Assembly: GCA_004282895.1 (NCBI GenBank)
Contig: SHLQ01000005.1
Coordinates: forward strand, 1-47,623
Reading direction: 5' to 3'
Length of the DNA: 47,623 nt
Source: Acidimicrobiales bacterium
GTDB taxonomy: Bacteria > Actinomycetota > Acidimicrobiia > Acidimicrobiales > SHLQ01
A program made the position numbers and the translations under genes. Positions 35,833 to 44,755 of this stretch are shown piece after piece. Numbering within the stretch: the stretch's first letter is position 1; each line of letters starts with the position of its first letter. The notes under the pieces are model-generated. The model saw nothing but the letters and a program-made list of their open reading frames with translations. It searched no databases and was not told where the DNA came from.

Positions 35833-36482
35833 GGCGTCTGGCTTTCGCGCAGGCTCGTTTGCAACTTACGCAGCTCACTGTGGGATGAGAGCGCCACGAC
35901 GGATACCCGCTGGGCGGTTTGTCGAGCCTGATCGGGAGTTCGAGCATCAAACTCCCACAACTCGTCCAGCATCTCGGCCAGTGATGCTCGAACACCTCCC
36001 GGCAGTGTGCCTTCCTCCCGGGTGAAGAGGCCAGCGGATTCCAAGGGGAAGTGCACGCCGTTGACGACGAGTTCTCGAAGCTCGCGACCGGAGTGGCTGA
36101 GCTCTTCGCTTTGGTCCTGAGAAAGGAACTCGGCCCGCACGCCGCGCGCATCGACGAGATCGTCGGTAGCCGCGTGGCGGAAATGACTGACCGCTGGTTG
36201 GACGTGCGACACCCAGTAGTTCGTGACATCTCGAACGACCGCAAGGTCCTGCTCGAGGCTCAGCATCTGGCGCTGCGCTGCGGCCGCCTCGTCGCGACGG
36301 GAGCGATCCACAATCTCCAGATAGAACACCAGAAGCAGACCCATCAGACCCGCGGCCAACGCCGAAGCACCAGCGAGTGCCCAGGCCTCAGCGCTGGTGT
36401 CCGTGTTGGTCCATAGCAGCCAAAGACCGACAACCGAGATGAGTAGTGCGCCACCAGCGAGCGACAACGCCTTCATATTCAT
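35829..36482 (-). CDS. Membrane protein with cytosolic helical domain, unknown
   Basis: A 217-residue protein with two N-terminal membrane helices (about 5-24 and 35-57) and a basic stop-transfer stretch DRSRRDE. About 155 mostly helical soluble residues follow, with heptad-like spacing around AAAAQRQMLSLEQDLAVVRD. No catalytic motif is seen. Met3 is an alternative start. It diverges from the PilZ gene. Function is not recognised. Confidence 0.6.
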   Translation of the reverse strand: MNMKALSLAGGALLISVVGLWLLWTNTDTSAEAWALAGASALAAGLMGLLLVFYLEIVDRSRRDEAAAAQRQMLSLEQDLAVVRDVTNYWVSHVQPAVSHFRHAATDDLVDARGVRAEFLSQDQSEELSHSGRELRELVVNGVHFPLESAGLFTREEGTLPGGVRASLAEMLDELWEFDARTPDQARQTAQRVSVVALSSHSELRKLQTSLRESQTP

Positions 36483-36607
36483 GCGAATCAGTGTCGCATA
36501 ACCGGGGTGCGAAACTGGGCTTCCTCCTGGATTTCGAGCGTTCCTGGTCGCTCGAATTCTCCACTCACAGTGCTCAGGATTTTTTGAAACCTGCCGATCA
36601 CATGGGT

Positions 36608-36976
36608 ATGGAAAGGCGTTTCTTCGAGCGGGTTGATACCAGCGTGAACGGTGAGCTGATTTGGGCGACCAAGGGGTCGTTCGGTCGGGTCACGACCCAT
36701 CGCGTCTACATCACGTCAGAGAATCTGTCGATCGACGGCATCAAGGTGCTGATCGACGACAGCTACGACTTCCCGATGCACTCCCGTGCCCGACTCAAGC
36801 TCGGTCTCGAGTTCTGTGATGTTGAGGTGCTGGGTATCGATCCGGCTCCCGCCGGTCAACAGGGGCTTCGACTGACCTTCCTCGCCCCCCACCAACGATT
36901 CCTCGAGGTCGTGGAGAAGTGGTTGCCAAAAGACCACGAGATCGGCGAGAACGTGAAACCTCTGTGGGCCGGCTAG
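36608..36976 (+). CDS. PilZ-domain protein (putative c-di-GMP receptor)
   Basis: A 122-residue protein that fits a minimal PilZ domain. The N-terminal RRFFERV matches the arginine motif and NLSIDG matches the (D/N)xSxxG motif that wrap c-di-GMP. ATG 36608 is placed right before the arginine motif; ATG 36602 is two codons earlier, and the long upstream extension is not protein-like. It lies directly before (9 bp, convergent) the sulfated-glycan operon, where c-di-GMP control of surface polymer synthesis would make sense; that link is inference. Confidence 0.75.
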   Translation: MERRFFERVDTSVNGELIWATKGSFGRVTTHRVYITSENLSIDGIKVLIDDSYDFPMHSRARLKLGLEFCDVEVLGIDPAPAGQQGLRLTFLAPHQRFLEVVEKWLPKDHEIGENVKPLWAG

Positions 36977-36985
36977 ACGTGTCTC

Positions 36986-37909
36986 CTACAGCCGCACGCT
37001 GCTGAGTTCCACACGGTCGGCCACACCTTCTGGGGGTGCAAGCGGATACGGAAGATCCGGCCCAGCCTCGATCGACCGCAGGTGCTCGGCGTTCGCCACC
37101 CATGCCGCGACGGGGCCGTTCAGCACCGCCAGGAGCTGCTCCGTTGGGTCGTACAACCGCTGAGCCAATATCCGGGCGTACTCGCGCGGGATCGTTTCGA
37201 TGTTGCCTGCATTCGGTCGGCCTGCGGGGAGCGTTACGTCGGTTGCGGAAACCTCGAGGAAGCCGAGAATGTCGCGGAGCAAGGCTTCGGGTCGTTCCTG
37301 TAGGTCTTCGTAGAAGCCGATGTAGAGGTTGCCTGGAGCCAAGGCCCGCTTCCACCGCGTGAGGTTGCGAAGATAACGGCTCTGCAGGTGCCTGCCCTTC
37401 AGTACGGAATCCGCGCTCCGACGCCCACTACGCATCGCCATCTGCGCCGCCGACCACTCCCGGTCGACCGGATTGCGCAGCAGATAGATCACCCGCAGAT
37501 GCGGGCACATCTCGACTGCGCGAGCGATCTGTTCATCGTTGAGCGTGGCGTAGTCCGGCGTTATCTCGCCGCTCATGATGCCCTCTGGAAAAAGCGAGCC
37601 GTACCAAGCGGGGGATGGTTCGCCGAAGAAGTACCGCCCGCACCACTCCCGGCGGGCGGTGTCGACACGCACGAGCGAGTCCGCGCGAAAGCGACGCTCC
37701 GTTGCCAGTTGGCGTCGCCATCGAACCGCGGGGGCGTCGGTCGCATGCCGCAATACGAACCAGGGACGGGTCTCCTCGATCTTTTCATCGAAGAAGTGGA
37801 GCTCCTTTACGGGTGGCAGCCACACGTCCTCCCGGAGTTCGAGCGCACGGTGAAGCCAGGTCGTTCCGGCCTTCTGGGCACCGATACAGAGAAACTGCGG
37901 ACCGGTCAT
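36986..37909 (-). CDS. Sulfotransferase (PF00685-type), last gene of glycan operon
   Basis: A 307-residue PAPS-dependent sulfotransferase. The 5'-phosphosulfate motif IGAQKAGTTWLHRAL begins at residue 8, and the 3'-phosphate motif YLLRNPVDREWSAAQMAMR lies in the middle, both well conserved. It ends an operon of six minus-strand genes and overlaps the preceding sulfotransferase gene by 4 bp (ATGA). It probably adds sulfate to sugars assembled by the operon's glycosyltransferases; the acceptor is unknown. Confidence 0.87.
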   Translation of the reverse strand: MTGPQFLCIGAQKAGTTWLHRALELREDVWLPPVKELHFFDEKIEETRPWFVLRHATDAPAVRWRRQLATERRFRADSLVRVDTARREWCGRYFFGEPSPAWYGSLFPEGIMSGEITPDYATLNDEQIARAVEMCPHLRVIYLLRNPVDREWSAAQMAMRSGRRSADSVLKGRHLQSRYLRNLTRWKRALAPGNLYIGFYEDLQERPEALLRDILGFLEVSATDVTLPAGRPNAGNIETIPREYARILAQRLYDPTEQLLAVLNGPVAAWVANAEHLRSIEAGPDLPYPLAPPEGVADRVELSSVRL

Positions 37910-38700
37910 GCGGAGGCCACCAGCTCGGCCGATGAGGAGGCCAACGCCTGCAATTGGCGCCAGATCGAGGTCGCCTCCGCGATGAGTGTCGCGTCGATCA
38001 CCCGGATCGGATCGACTCGGCTACCACCGAGTGAGGGATCCAATGCCGTCTCGTGCGCCGGGTCGAGGCCGAGGTCCCATCGATCGTTCACCGTGGACAC
38101 GATTCCACCGACGGCCGCCCGGTCGCTGAAGTCGACCGCATGGACGTGGGCCTGATCGGGGAGGGACGAGAGCAGCACCCGGTGATAGTTGATCCACATC
38201 CGTACGCCGAGGTCCGTGATCGACCAGAAATCCCGGTGGACGAGCCCTGGCCCCCGTTGCGCAGCCAGCTGTCGTGAATGACGCATGTGCAACGAGCGCA
38301 CACACTCCGACGGATTGCGAAAGACGATCAGAATCTCCGCCTCCGGCACCAGGTGCAGCCATATGGGGAGCAGTAGGCACACCCGAGGGTCCTTGAATCC
38401 CCACGGCTCGCCGGTCGATTCATGTCGAGCGTTTCTCGAGGCCACGAACTGCCGCATCGAATCCCAGATCCGACCGGGAACGTATGTGTCGAAAGGCTCA
38501 CGCGACTTCCAATCGGTGCCGCTGAGTTCGAGAATCTCCTGGTGAATCGAGATCACCTCATTGTCCTCGAAGTGACCATAGGGATTCGACGGTTCGCTCC
38601 CAAGGAGGTCGTCCCCGAGAAAGAGGCCTGCAAGGTGAAGCGAACGGGCGATCGCCGACGTGCCACTCCGGTGAAACCCGGCAACGATCAGCGGGTTCAT
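37906..38700 (-). CDS. Sulfotransferase-family protein
   Basis: A 264-residue protein of the sulfotransferase P-loop fold, distinct from its downstream neighbour. The PAPS loop is VAGFHRSGTSAIARSLHLAG at 6-25, and the second motif is ILIVFRNPSECVRSLHMRH. FKDPRVCLLLPIW contains a conserved Lys-Asp-Pro seen in bacterial glycan sulfotransferases. Its start codon shares one base with the preceding stop, and its end overlaps the next gene by 4 bp. Acceptor unknown; two different sulfotransferases in one operon suggest two sulfation positions. Confidence 0.83.
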   Translation of the reverse strand: MNPLIVAGFHRSGTSAIARSLHLAGLFLGDDLLGSEPSNPYGHFEDNEVISIHQEILELSGTDWKSREPFDTYVPGRIWDSMRQFVASRNARHESTGEPWGFKDPRVCLLLPIWLHLVPEAEILIVFRNPSECVRSLHMRHSRQLAAQRGPGLVHRDFWSITDLGVRMWINYHRVLLSSLPDQAHVHAVDFSDRAAVGGIVSTVNDRWDLGLDPAHETALDPSLGGSRVDPIRVIDATLIAEATSIWRQLQALASSSAELVASA

Positions 38701-39524
38701 CAGCCGACGGTGCGAAGCGGTCGAATCGCGATCACCGCTCCGCCCGGTGGGGTACCGGGACGGCCGCGCAACCCCCAGACCAGCTCGACTACATGATGCT
38801 GGCCAAAGGTGTCATCGATGGTGGACAGAAGGTCCCGCACGTTCGCCCGCGCGGACGCGGAGGCTACGTCGGCCGCGTCGAGCACGAAGACGAGCAGTCC
38901 GTCGGCGCGAAGTGATCGTTGTGCGCGCCGAAGGAGCGCAACGTCGCTCGAGGCACCCCACTGGACGAGCACGTCGGCCGAACCCTCGTCGACCTGTTCA
39001 AGCTCGAGCGTCGAGACGTACTCGTGTCCTCGCGGGATCATGGCCGACAACCACCGGTGGGGAGGAGCGCAGTCGACAACACAACCATCGGTGTCGACGT
39101 TCCGCAGGCCTTCGACGATTGCCCGCCCCACACCCTCACGCAAAAGCACCTGTGAGGCCTTGTCGGCATTGCGCAGTGCGTCGATATCGGCCGGGATCTC
39201 CGCAAGTGCCACGGAGTCAGGCAAACGAAGTCGGCCCAGCACCTCGTCGCGCTGGTCGTCACGAAGAACGAGTTTGTCGCTGGGTGTCAGAAGCGGAAGC
39301 ACTTCGTAGAGCGCGATCAGGTTCTCCTCGGAGCAATGCCGGAGGTCGACGGCCACCCCGGTGAACCAGTCGTCGTCGGATGCGAGACCCCACGGAAACG
39401 ACAGCGGATCCTCGATGATCAACACGTCACTGGAGAACGCAAGCTGAATCGTTTCCGGACCGGACAGGGAGTCATCGATGCCGTCACCGCCGAGCCGGCC
39501 GACGTATCGGGCGCACGCGGTCAT
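38700..39524 (-). CDS. Methyltransferase-like protein in glycan operon
   Basis: A 274-residue protein. The C-terminal half looks like a Rossmann-type methyltransferase core: a strand with acidic residues before PPHRWLSAMI, the DVLVQWGASSDVALLRRA helix, and LRADGLLVFVLDAADV, which resembles the strand after motif III. A clear glycine-rich SAM loop is not visible, so it may be degenerate or another fold. ATG 39524 is chosen because it overlaps the upstream stop (ATGA). A methylation role in the glycan pathway is suggested only weakly. Confidence 0.5.
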   Translation of the reverse strand: MTACARYVGRLGGDGIDDSLSGPETIQLAFSSDVLIIEDPLSFPWGLASDDDWFTGVAVDLRHCSEENLIALYEVLPLLTPSDKLVLRDDQRDEVLGRLRLPDSVALAEIPADIDALRNADKASQVLLREGVGRAIVEGLRNVDTDGCVVDCAPPHRWLSAMIPRGHEYVSTLELEQVDEGSADVLVQWGASSDVALLRRAQRSLRADGLLVFVLDAADVASASARANVRDLLSTIDDTFGQHHVVELVWGLRGRPGTPPGGAVIAIRPLRTVG

Positions 39525-39868
39525 AAGGCGTCGGGAGCCCACTTGTCGAGCAGGGTGCGGAAGCCCTCCATGCGCTTCAGCGCCGGTCCGGCCGGAGAGG
39601 AGGCCAGTCGATTCAATGTCCAGCGGAAGTCCTGGGCCATCAGGTTCCGTTCGTGTTGGATCGTGTCGCGTTCGCGAACCGCGTCCTTCAGTTGGTCTTC
39701 GAGGTCGCGGACTCGGGCCTGCAGGTGGGCTGATTCGTATCGAAGGAAGTCGAGCTCGACCACTTCGTGTTCCGAAATCGGTCCCGCGGGTATCAAGCCG
39801 AGGTCTTCGCCGTTCTCACTATCGGTCGGGAGTGAGCCGACAGCCTGATCTTCGGGGTCCTGATCCAT
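39521..39868 (-). CDS. Small coiled-coil protein in glycan operon
   Basis: A 115-residue hydrophilic protein. An acidic N terminus of about 35 residues precedes a predicted coiled coil from about 42 to 90 (heptads through YESAHLQARVRDLEDQLKDA). A basic C-terminal end follows, resembling the segment after coiled coils in some glycosyltransferase-associated proteins. There is no membrane helix. It is coupled to the next gene by ATGA and lies 30 bp after the glycosyltransferase. It may act as a scaffold or length-control element. Confidence 0.6.
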   Translation of the reverse strand: MDQDPEDQAVGSLPTDSENGEDLGLIPAGPISEHEVVELDFLRYESAHLQARVRDLEDQLKDAVRERDTIQHERNLMAQDFRWTLNRLASSPAGPALKRMEGFRTLLDKWAPDAL

Positions 39869-39898
39869 GATTCCTCTGGCGTTAGGGTACGCGACCGC

Positions 39899-40900
39899 TC
39901 AATCGGAGTGGTTCAGGGTCGCAATGAAGGCCGCGAACTCGTTCCGTTCCCGTTCGAGTGTGTGCCGTTCGGTTGCGGCGTGGCCCCCGGTTAGCAGCCG
40001 GTCCCAGAGGTCGGGCTCGTCCCGCAGTCGATGAAGCGCAGCGACGTGAGAGTCGACGTCCTCGAACTCGGCCCGCAGACAGTTCTCGTCCTCTCGGAGG
40101 TATGCCTTGTTGCCGCCGACGAACGCGCTGACCACGACATTGCTGGCGGCCATCGCCTCGAGTCCGGGAAGGTAGAAGCCCTCCTCTGGTCCGGGGGCGC
40201 AGAGAAGTACATCGGTCGAGTGGTACAGCTCGCGCAACTCGACCCACGTCGCCGGTTTGCGAATGGCGCGGAACGTGTAGTTCATATCCGCCGCCATGCG
40301 ATCGGCCACGCGATCCCCGATGGTCGACTTCCAGGTCATGTACCCAACCCGGATCGGGCCCTCAGCATCCCGGGGAGACGTCATGGAGAAGAACGGCCAG
40401 TCATGGCCCTCCACGATGGTGATGGCCGGGAATCTCTTGTTGGCCACCGGCTCGACCGCTTCCGCGACTTCGTTGGTGACAAAGATTCGCGTGACCGGGC
40501 GGTGGAGCAGCAGATAGGGAAAGCCGAGGTGCCAGGAGGGATTTGCGTGGCGGGTGTTCTGCACCAGGTGAATGACGTGGTGGCGGTCGGACCCGGGTGG
40601 GAGCGCACGCTCGATGTCAGGGTGTTGCGAAGGCTCGGAGAAGAGCACCCATGCGTCCTTCGGCAACGTCAGGTCCTTCAACAGCCCGAAGGAGATCCGA
40701 GGATCTTCCTGGGCCTTGCGGTACGCGGCGTGTTCGCGAATCGGCGCCTTGTCGCCCGGGAGTGGTGGGCCCCAGGCCACGGCGCGTTCGAAGCCGACGT
40801 CCACGGTGTGGTGAAGGTAATCGAGGATCTTGACGACGCCGCCAACGGGTCCCCAAAGGGGAAACACCACGTGAAACTCGGGAGCGATCGACGTCGTCAT
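39899..40900 (-). CDS. Glycosyltransferase (GT4-like, GT-B fold)
   Basis: A 333-residue predicted glycosyltransferase. The C-terminal donor domain contains ELYHSTDVLLCAPGPEEGFYLPGLEAMAAS, with the GPEEGFYLPGLEA stretch giving the E-x7-E nucleotide-sugar signature. The N-terminal domain starts FHVVFPLWGPVGGVVKILDYL, a typical GT-B glycine loop. ATG 40900 overlaps the stop of the upstream glycosyltransferase (ATGA). Donor and acceptor are unknown. It sits in the sulfated-glycan operon. Confidence 0.8.
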   Translation of the reverse strand: MTTSIAPEFHVVFPLWGPVGGVVKILDYLHHTVDVGFERAVAWGPPLPGDKAPIREHAAYRKAQEDPRISFGLLKDLTLPKDAWVLFSEPSQHPDIERALPPGSDRHHVIHLVQNTRHANPSWHLGFPYLLLHRPVTRIFVTNEVAEAVEPVANKRFPAITIVEGHDWPFFSMTSPRDAEGPIRVGYMTWKSTIGDRVADRMAADMNYTFRAIRKPATWVELRELYHSTDVLLCAPGPEEGFYLPGLEAMAASNVVVSAFVGGNKAYLREDENCLRAEFEDVDSHVAALHRLRDEPDLWDRLLTGGHAATERHTLERERNEFAAFIATLNHSD

Positions 40901-42063
40901 GTCGGGAGGCCCAGCTTCTTCGCCGCCTCCGCCAACGCGGAATCCGGCGCGAACCGTTCCGCCGACACACGAATGGCGCCCCGTTGCTTGCGGGCCAACA
41001 CCTCGGCGTCGGCGCACTCCGCATACGCGCGACTCCACGCATCATCGTCATCTGCTTCGACGACCCAGCCGGCGTCGTAGGCACGAATCAGGTCACTGAT
41101 CTCGCTATCGACCCCGTGAATCACCGGTACGCCGAAACGAAGTGCGACGGCCGAACGGGTGATCATCGCCATGTGACGCTCTGCGCTTTGGGCGAACACG
41201 TCAACCATCACGTCCATCGACTGGATCCACGCCGCGAAGTCGGAATACCCGAGCGGCCCGTCATGGCGATGTACTCCAGCCGGATCCGCGACGGGCTCGG
41301 CGTCGGGTGCAGACCCGCCCCAGTGCTCCGGTTGCAGCACATGCAACTCGTGCCCGGCGGCAGTCGCCGCGTGGTATGCGGCTGGCACATCGTCGAGTGC
41401 ACTCCAGCGTTGGACATACCCAGCGACGCCGACGCGAAGCGCGCCGGCGGCCGGCCTTTGGCTGCGAACCTCCGTGCCTGCCGGCAGCGGAACCGGCATC
41501 TCGACCGTGGTTACGTACTGCATCGGATCTCCGGTGACGAGGCGGGCCAGCCCGAGTTCCTCCGTGCGGATGCGATCGACAGATGGGCGTAGAAGCCACC
41601 CAAGCGCGTACCCCAACTTGCGATGCCCGTTGACCCACACGTGGTCGGCCAACGCGAGGGCGCGCTCCTTGCGACGCGCCTCACGGGCCCAATCCCGGTC
41701 GGTGCGGCCGCTCGACAGCAGCTCCAGGATCTTCGGCGCGAACATGTCGAACACGAACCTCGTGCCCGGCACGGGATGCAGGTGCGGCGCCATGTTTGCA
41801 TTGGTGAAGACGACGGTCTCGAACGAATTTGCCACGATGAACTCGTGCAGATCGGTCGGATTCACCACGGTCACGGCCGGCGGTGGGATGACGGGTTGCG
41901 CCGGATCCGTGACGATCTCGATGATGGTCTCGGGCACGGTGGTTTCCACTTCGAAGCCATGGGCCCGTAGTCCCGCCACCAAACCGGCCGCTCGGATGCC
42001 GGGGGCGGCGACCGGAACCCCAAAGCCGGGGATCACGTCGTTGGCGATGACGAGGATCGACAT
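40897..42063 (-). CDS. Glycosyltransferase-like protein, first gene of the glycan operon
   Basis: A 388-residue protein with a GT-B-like layout. The N-terminal MSILVIANDVIPGFGVPVAAPGIRAAGLVAGL is a glycine-rich start seen in GT4 enzymes. The donor half includes LRVGVAGYVQRWSAL, and SMDVMVDVFAQSAERHMAMITRSAVALRFGVPVIHG occupies the donor-binding area where related enzymes have a Glu-rich loop. ATG 42063 is the start; longer extensions run into the divergent gene. The divergent partner lies 57 bp away, so the promoter region is shared. Confidence 0.75.
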   Translation of the reverse strand: MSILVIANDVIPGFGVPVAAPGIRAAGLVAGLRAHGFEVETTVPETIIEIVTDPAQPVIPPPAVTVVNPTDLHEFIVANSFETVVFTNANMAPHLHPVPGTRFVFDMFAPKILELLSSGRTDRDWAREARRKERALALADHVWVNGHRKLGYALGWLLRPSVDRIRTEELGLARLVTGDPMQYVTTVEMPVPLPAGTEVRSQRPAAGALRVGVAGYVQRWSALDDVPAAYHAATAAGHELHVLQPEHWGGSAPDAEPVADPAGVHRHDGPLGYSDFAAWIQSMDVMVDVFAQSAERHMAMITRSAVALRFGVPVIHGVDSEISDLIRAYDAGWVVEADDDDAWSRAYAECADAEVLARKQRGAIRVSAERFAPDSALAEAAKKLGLPT

Positions 42064-42120
42064 GGCGCACACGCTACGCGGTGCGAAGCAGGTCGTGACC
42101 CATGTGCGAAACTGACTCGC

Positions 42121-44100
42121 GTGTCGACCACACCCCCGAACGTGCTGCTGATCATCGCCGACACCGTGCGCGCCGATCATCTCGACCTGTTCGGCTACAA
42201 CCGCATCACCACCCACCATCTGACGCGCCGGTTGCAGGCGCGTCCGGGGTGGACGCTGTTCGACCGCTGCTACTCGACCGCAGGGTGGACCCTTCCCGCG
42301 TGTGCGTCGATTATCACGGGACAGAACCCGGATCGACATGGGCTCATCGACCACAGTCGGAAGTTCACCACCGAGAAAATTGCGGGAGCGCTGCGGGCCA
42401 CACATCGAACCGTCGGGATCGGGAACAACGGCAACCTGGTGTCCGACGCAATCAGTGTCGAAACGCTGGAGGGTCTCGGGCTCAAGCGCCGTCCCAAAAA
42501 GTGGAATCACTTCGGCTGGAACGAAGGCTTCGACCGGTACGAGTGGTACCCCCACGACCAGCATTGGAAGGCACTCAACAAGGCTCGCCGGTTGCTGAAC
42601 CGGTGGCAGTCAGACCCCACACCGTGGTTCATGATGCTGCACACGAACCTGGCCCATGACTACAACCTCGACCGGCCCTACTACCGAGCGACCGAGCACT
42701 TCCTCGATGGGCCGCTCGACGAACGACTTCACGATTTCCGGGATGGGCCGGAGGTCTGGAACGAGCTGGCCGACGACGTGCCCAACCTCACCGAGCAGAT
42801 CATCGCAAAATATGACAGCGGTTTGCGACGGCTCGACCGGTCACTCGACCAGGTGCTCGACGTTGTTGACCTCGACAACACGATCGTGGCCATCGTCTCC
42901 GACCACGGTGAGGGTTTCGATCCCGAGCTCGGTCGCGTACATCATTGCGGTCGCATGCACGAAGACCTGTTGCATGTCCCGCTGATCTTCTTCACACCGC
43001 CGTCGGTGTACGGCAGCTCGCCGCCACCACCACGGCAGCGATTCGTCCGCAGCGTCACGGACATCGTGCCGACGATCCTGCGTATGACCAACGCTGCCAC
43101 GGGTGCGAAACATGACGGAGCCGATCTGTTCGGGCCGGAGCGTCATCGGTCGATCTTCGCCATGGACTCCGCCTATGTCTACCGTCCCGATGAACGCCCG
43201 ATTCGGCGCCTCTCATCGGATCAGGGTCCGCTGAGCGTGCAGAGCGTCATCAACTACCCGCTGAAGTCCACGAGCTACAGCTGGGAACCCGATGTGGCTG
43301 TTTCCGGACAGCACCACCTGGTCTACGACCCACTGGAGGTTCGGGAGCCGTTCGAGGCCGACACACCGCTGGCCGCGGTCACCGTTGTTGTCGACTTCGA
43401 CGAGTATGCCCACAATCTTGGAGCCAGCCCCGATGTCCGAAGCGGCGCGCTCGAACTCGAGGTGATCAACAACACGGACAATGCGGCCGGCGATGGGATC
43501 GGCCCTCTGTATGCGAACGCAACGACCTCGCAACAATCAGGGCCGATCGTGTACCTGCACCCCGACGTGTACCTCCCCGAAGGGTGGGTGACCCGAACCC
43601 AACACGCCCTCGCCCAGCTCGATGAGCTCGATCCGTTCTGGGCGGTTGCCGGTATCGCCGGGCGCGCCCGCGGTTCGATCGATCGAGGGGAGACCGGCAT
43701 CGGGCACTGGTCCGACCCGCACGGGTACCGAGCGTTCGGGATTCTGCCCCATCAGGTTGACGTCGTCGATGAGCTGATCATCATCGTGCGCGACCGCTCG
43801 GTCGACTTCGATGCCTCCATGCCGGGTTTCCACTGTTATGGCACCGACATCTGCGCCACGGCCCAGGCGGCCGGCCGCACGGTCTGGGTCATCGATTCGT
43901 TTGCATGGCACAAGATGCGCAAGTCCAACCGCGAACTCGTGACCCACGCCGATCGAAGCGGCAAGATCACCAACCGGGCCGAGGAGGGTTTCTCCGACGA
44001 GTTCACGCTGAGCGCCACCTATGTCAAGGACAAGTGGGATGGTGTGCAGCCGCTGCAGGGAATGACGGAATACTGGCGCGACTTCTACGGCGTCGGCTGA
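42121..44100 (+). CDS. Alkaline-phosphatase-superfamily (sulfatase-like) domain fused to a GT2-like glycosyltransferase
   Basis: A 659-residue fusion. Residues about 1-350 form a sulfatase-fold domain with metal ligands in LLIIADTVRADH (Asp14) and VSDHGEGF (Asp261, His262). At the nucleophile site the sequence is GWTLPACASIITGQ: Thr57 stands where sulfatases have the formylglycine Cys of CxPxR, as in lipoteichoic-acid synthases and phosphoethanolamine transferases. Residues about 415-645 look like a StrF-type glycosyltransferase (PF13712), with VYLHPDVYLPEGW and GFHCYGTDICATAQAAGRTVWV. No membrane helix is present. It probably modifies a surface glycan; reaction unknown. It begins at GTG. Confidence 0.8.
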   Translation: MSTTPPNVLLIIADTVRADHLDLFGYNRITTHHLTRRLQARPGWTLFDRCYSTAGWTLPACASIITGQNPDRHGLIDHSRKFTTEKIAGALRATHRTVGIGNNGNLVSDAISVETLEGLGLKRRPKKWNHFGWNEGFDRYEWYPHDQHWKALNKARRLLNRWQSDPTPWFMMLHTNLAHDYNLDRPYYRATEHFLDGPLDERLHDFRDGPEVWNELADDVPNLTEQIIAKYDSGLRRLDRSLDQVLDVVDLDNTIVAIVSDHGEGFDPELGRVHHCGRMHEDLLHVPLIFFTPPSVYGSSPPPPRQRFVRSVTDIVPTILRMTNAATGAKHDGADLFGPERHRSIFAMDSAYVYRPDERPIRRLSSDQGPLSVQSVINYPLKSTSYSWEPDVAVSGQHHLVYDPLEVREPFEADTPLAAVTVVVDFDEYAHNLGASPDVRSGALELEVINNTDNAAGDGIGPLYANATTSQQSGPIVYLHPDVYLPEGWVTRTQHALAQLDELDPFWAVAGIAGRARGSIDRGETGIGHWSDPHGYRAFGILPHQVDVVDELIIIVRDRSVDFDASMPGFHCYGTDICATAQAAGRTVWVIDSFAWHKMRKSNRELVTHADRSGKITNRAEEGFSDEFTLSATYVKDKWDGVQPLQGMTEYWRDFYGVG

Positions 44101-44681
44101 AAGTCGCTGGGCGCCCGCTCCTGGCGAAGCCACGTGAGTGTTCCCAATGCAAGCACAACCGCCAACATCACCAGCATGGTGATTCCACTCGACACCTCGA
44201 ACAACGAGCAGGCCGCCGCCGCTATCGCTGCCCCGATCGCGAGCAACACGATGCGGATCGGCAACGGTGACCGTCCCGGTTCCGATTGTGCTCGCACCGC
44301 TTCGAGCATGCCGCCAAGGCCAATCACGAAGATGCTGAAACCGATGGCCAGCGTGGACAGGTGGTCGCGTTCGAGAATGCCGAAGGTGTCATCGTCGATC
44401 CACGGCTGAAGCCGGTCAACGACTGCGAACCGGTAACCGAACCATGCCGCCGCGCCACCGGCTGCTGCACCGATCATCATCCGAACGCTGCGAGTGGTGC
44501 TCAGAGTCATGGCGAGGAGGCCACCAGCGAGCAAGGTGATCCCAACCCCAACCCAGAATCGGCTCGGCACGGGGGCTTCGGCAAGTACACCGATAATTCC
44601 GAGCATCCAGCCGAGTGCCATCGACCGCAACGGCACGGAGGAGTCCTGGCGAATGAACTGTGGTTGAAAGGTGATACTCAT
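44085..44681 (-). CDS. Polytopic membrane protein, unknown function
   Basis: A 198-residue protein with about five hydrophobic segments (about 22-35, 43-60, 68-85, 108-125, 140-182) separated by short loops, and a short polar tail. No motif is recognised. Its 3' end overlaps the convergent fusion gene by 16 bp. It could be a membrane component of the adjacent glycan locus, but nothing in the sequence shows this. Confidence 0.6.
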   Translation of the reverse strand: MSITFQPQFIRQDSSVPLRSMALGWMLGIIGVLAEAPVPSRFWVGVGITLLAGGLLAMTLSTTRSVRMMIGAAAGGAAAWFGYRFAVVDRLQPWIDDDTFGILERDHLSTLAIGFSIFVIGLGGMLEAVRAQSEPGRSPLPIRIVLLAIGAAIAAAACSLFEVSSGITMLVMLAVVLALGTLTWLRQERAPSDFQPTP

Positions 44682-44755
44682 CCCAGAGCGATCAATTCGC
44701 GACGCCGTTGCACGTGGCAGACCCTAGCGAATCCGTGCGAAGTGTCCCAGACAAC

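Noticed and set aside
42121-44100. Formylglycine-dependent sulfatase
   Set aside because: The CxPxR motif is absent; Thr57 occupies the nucleophile position, so sulfate ester hydrolysis by formylglycine is unlikely.
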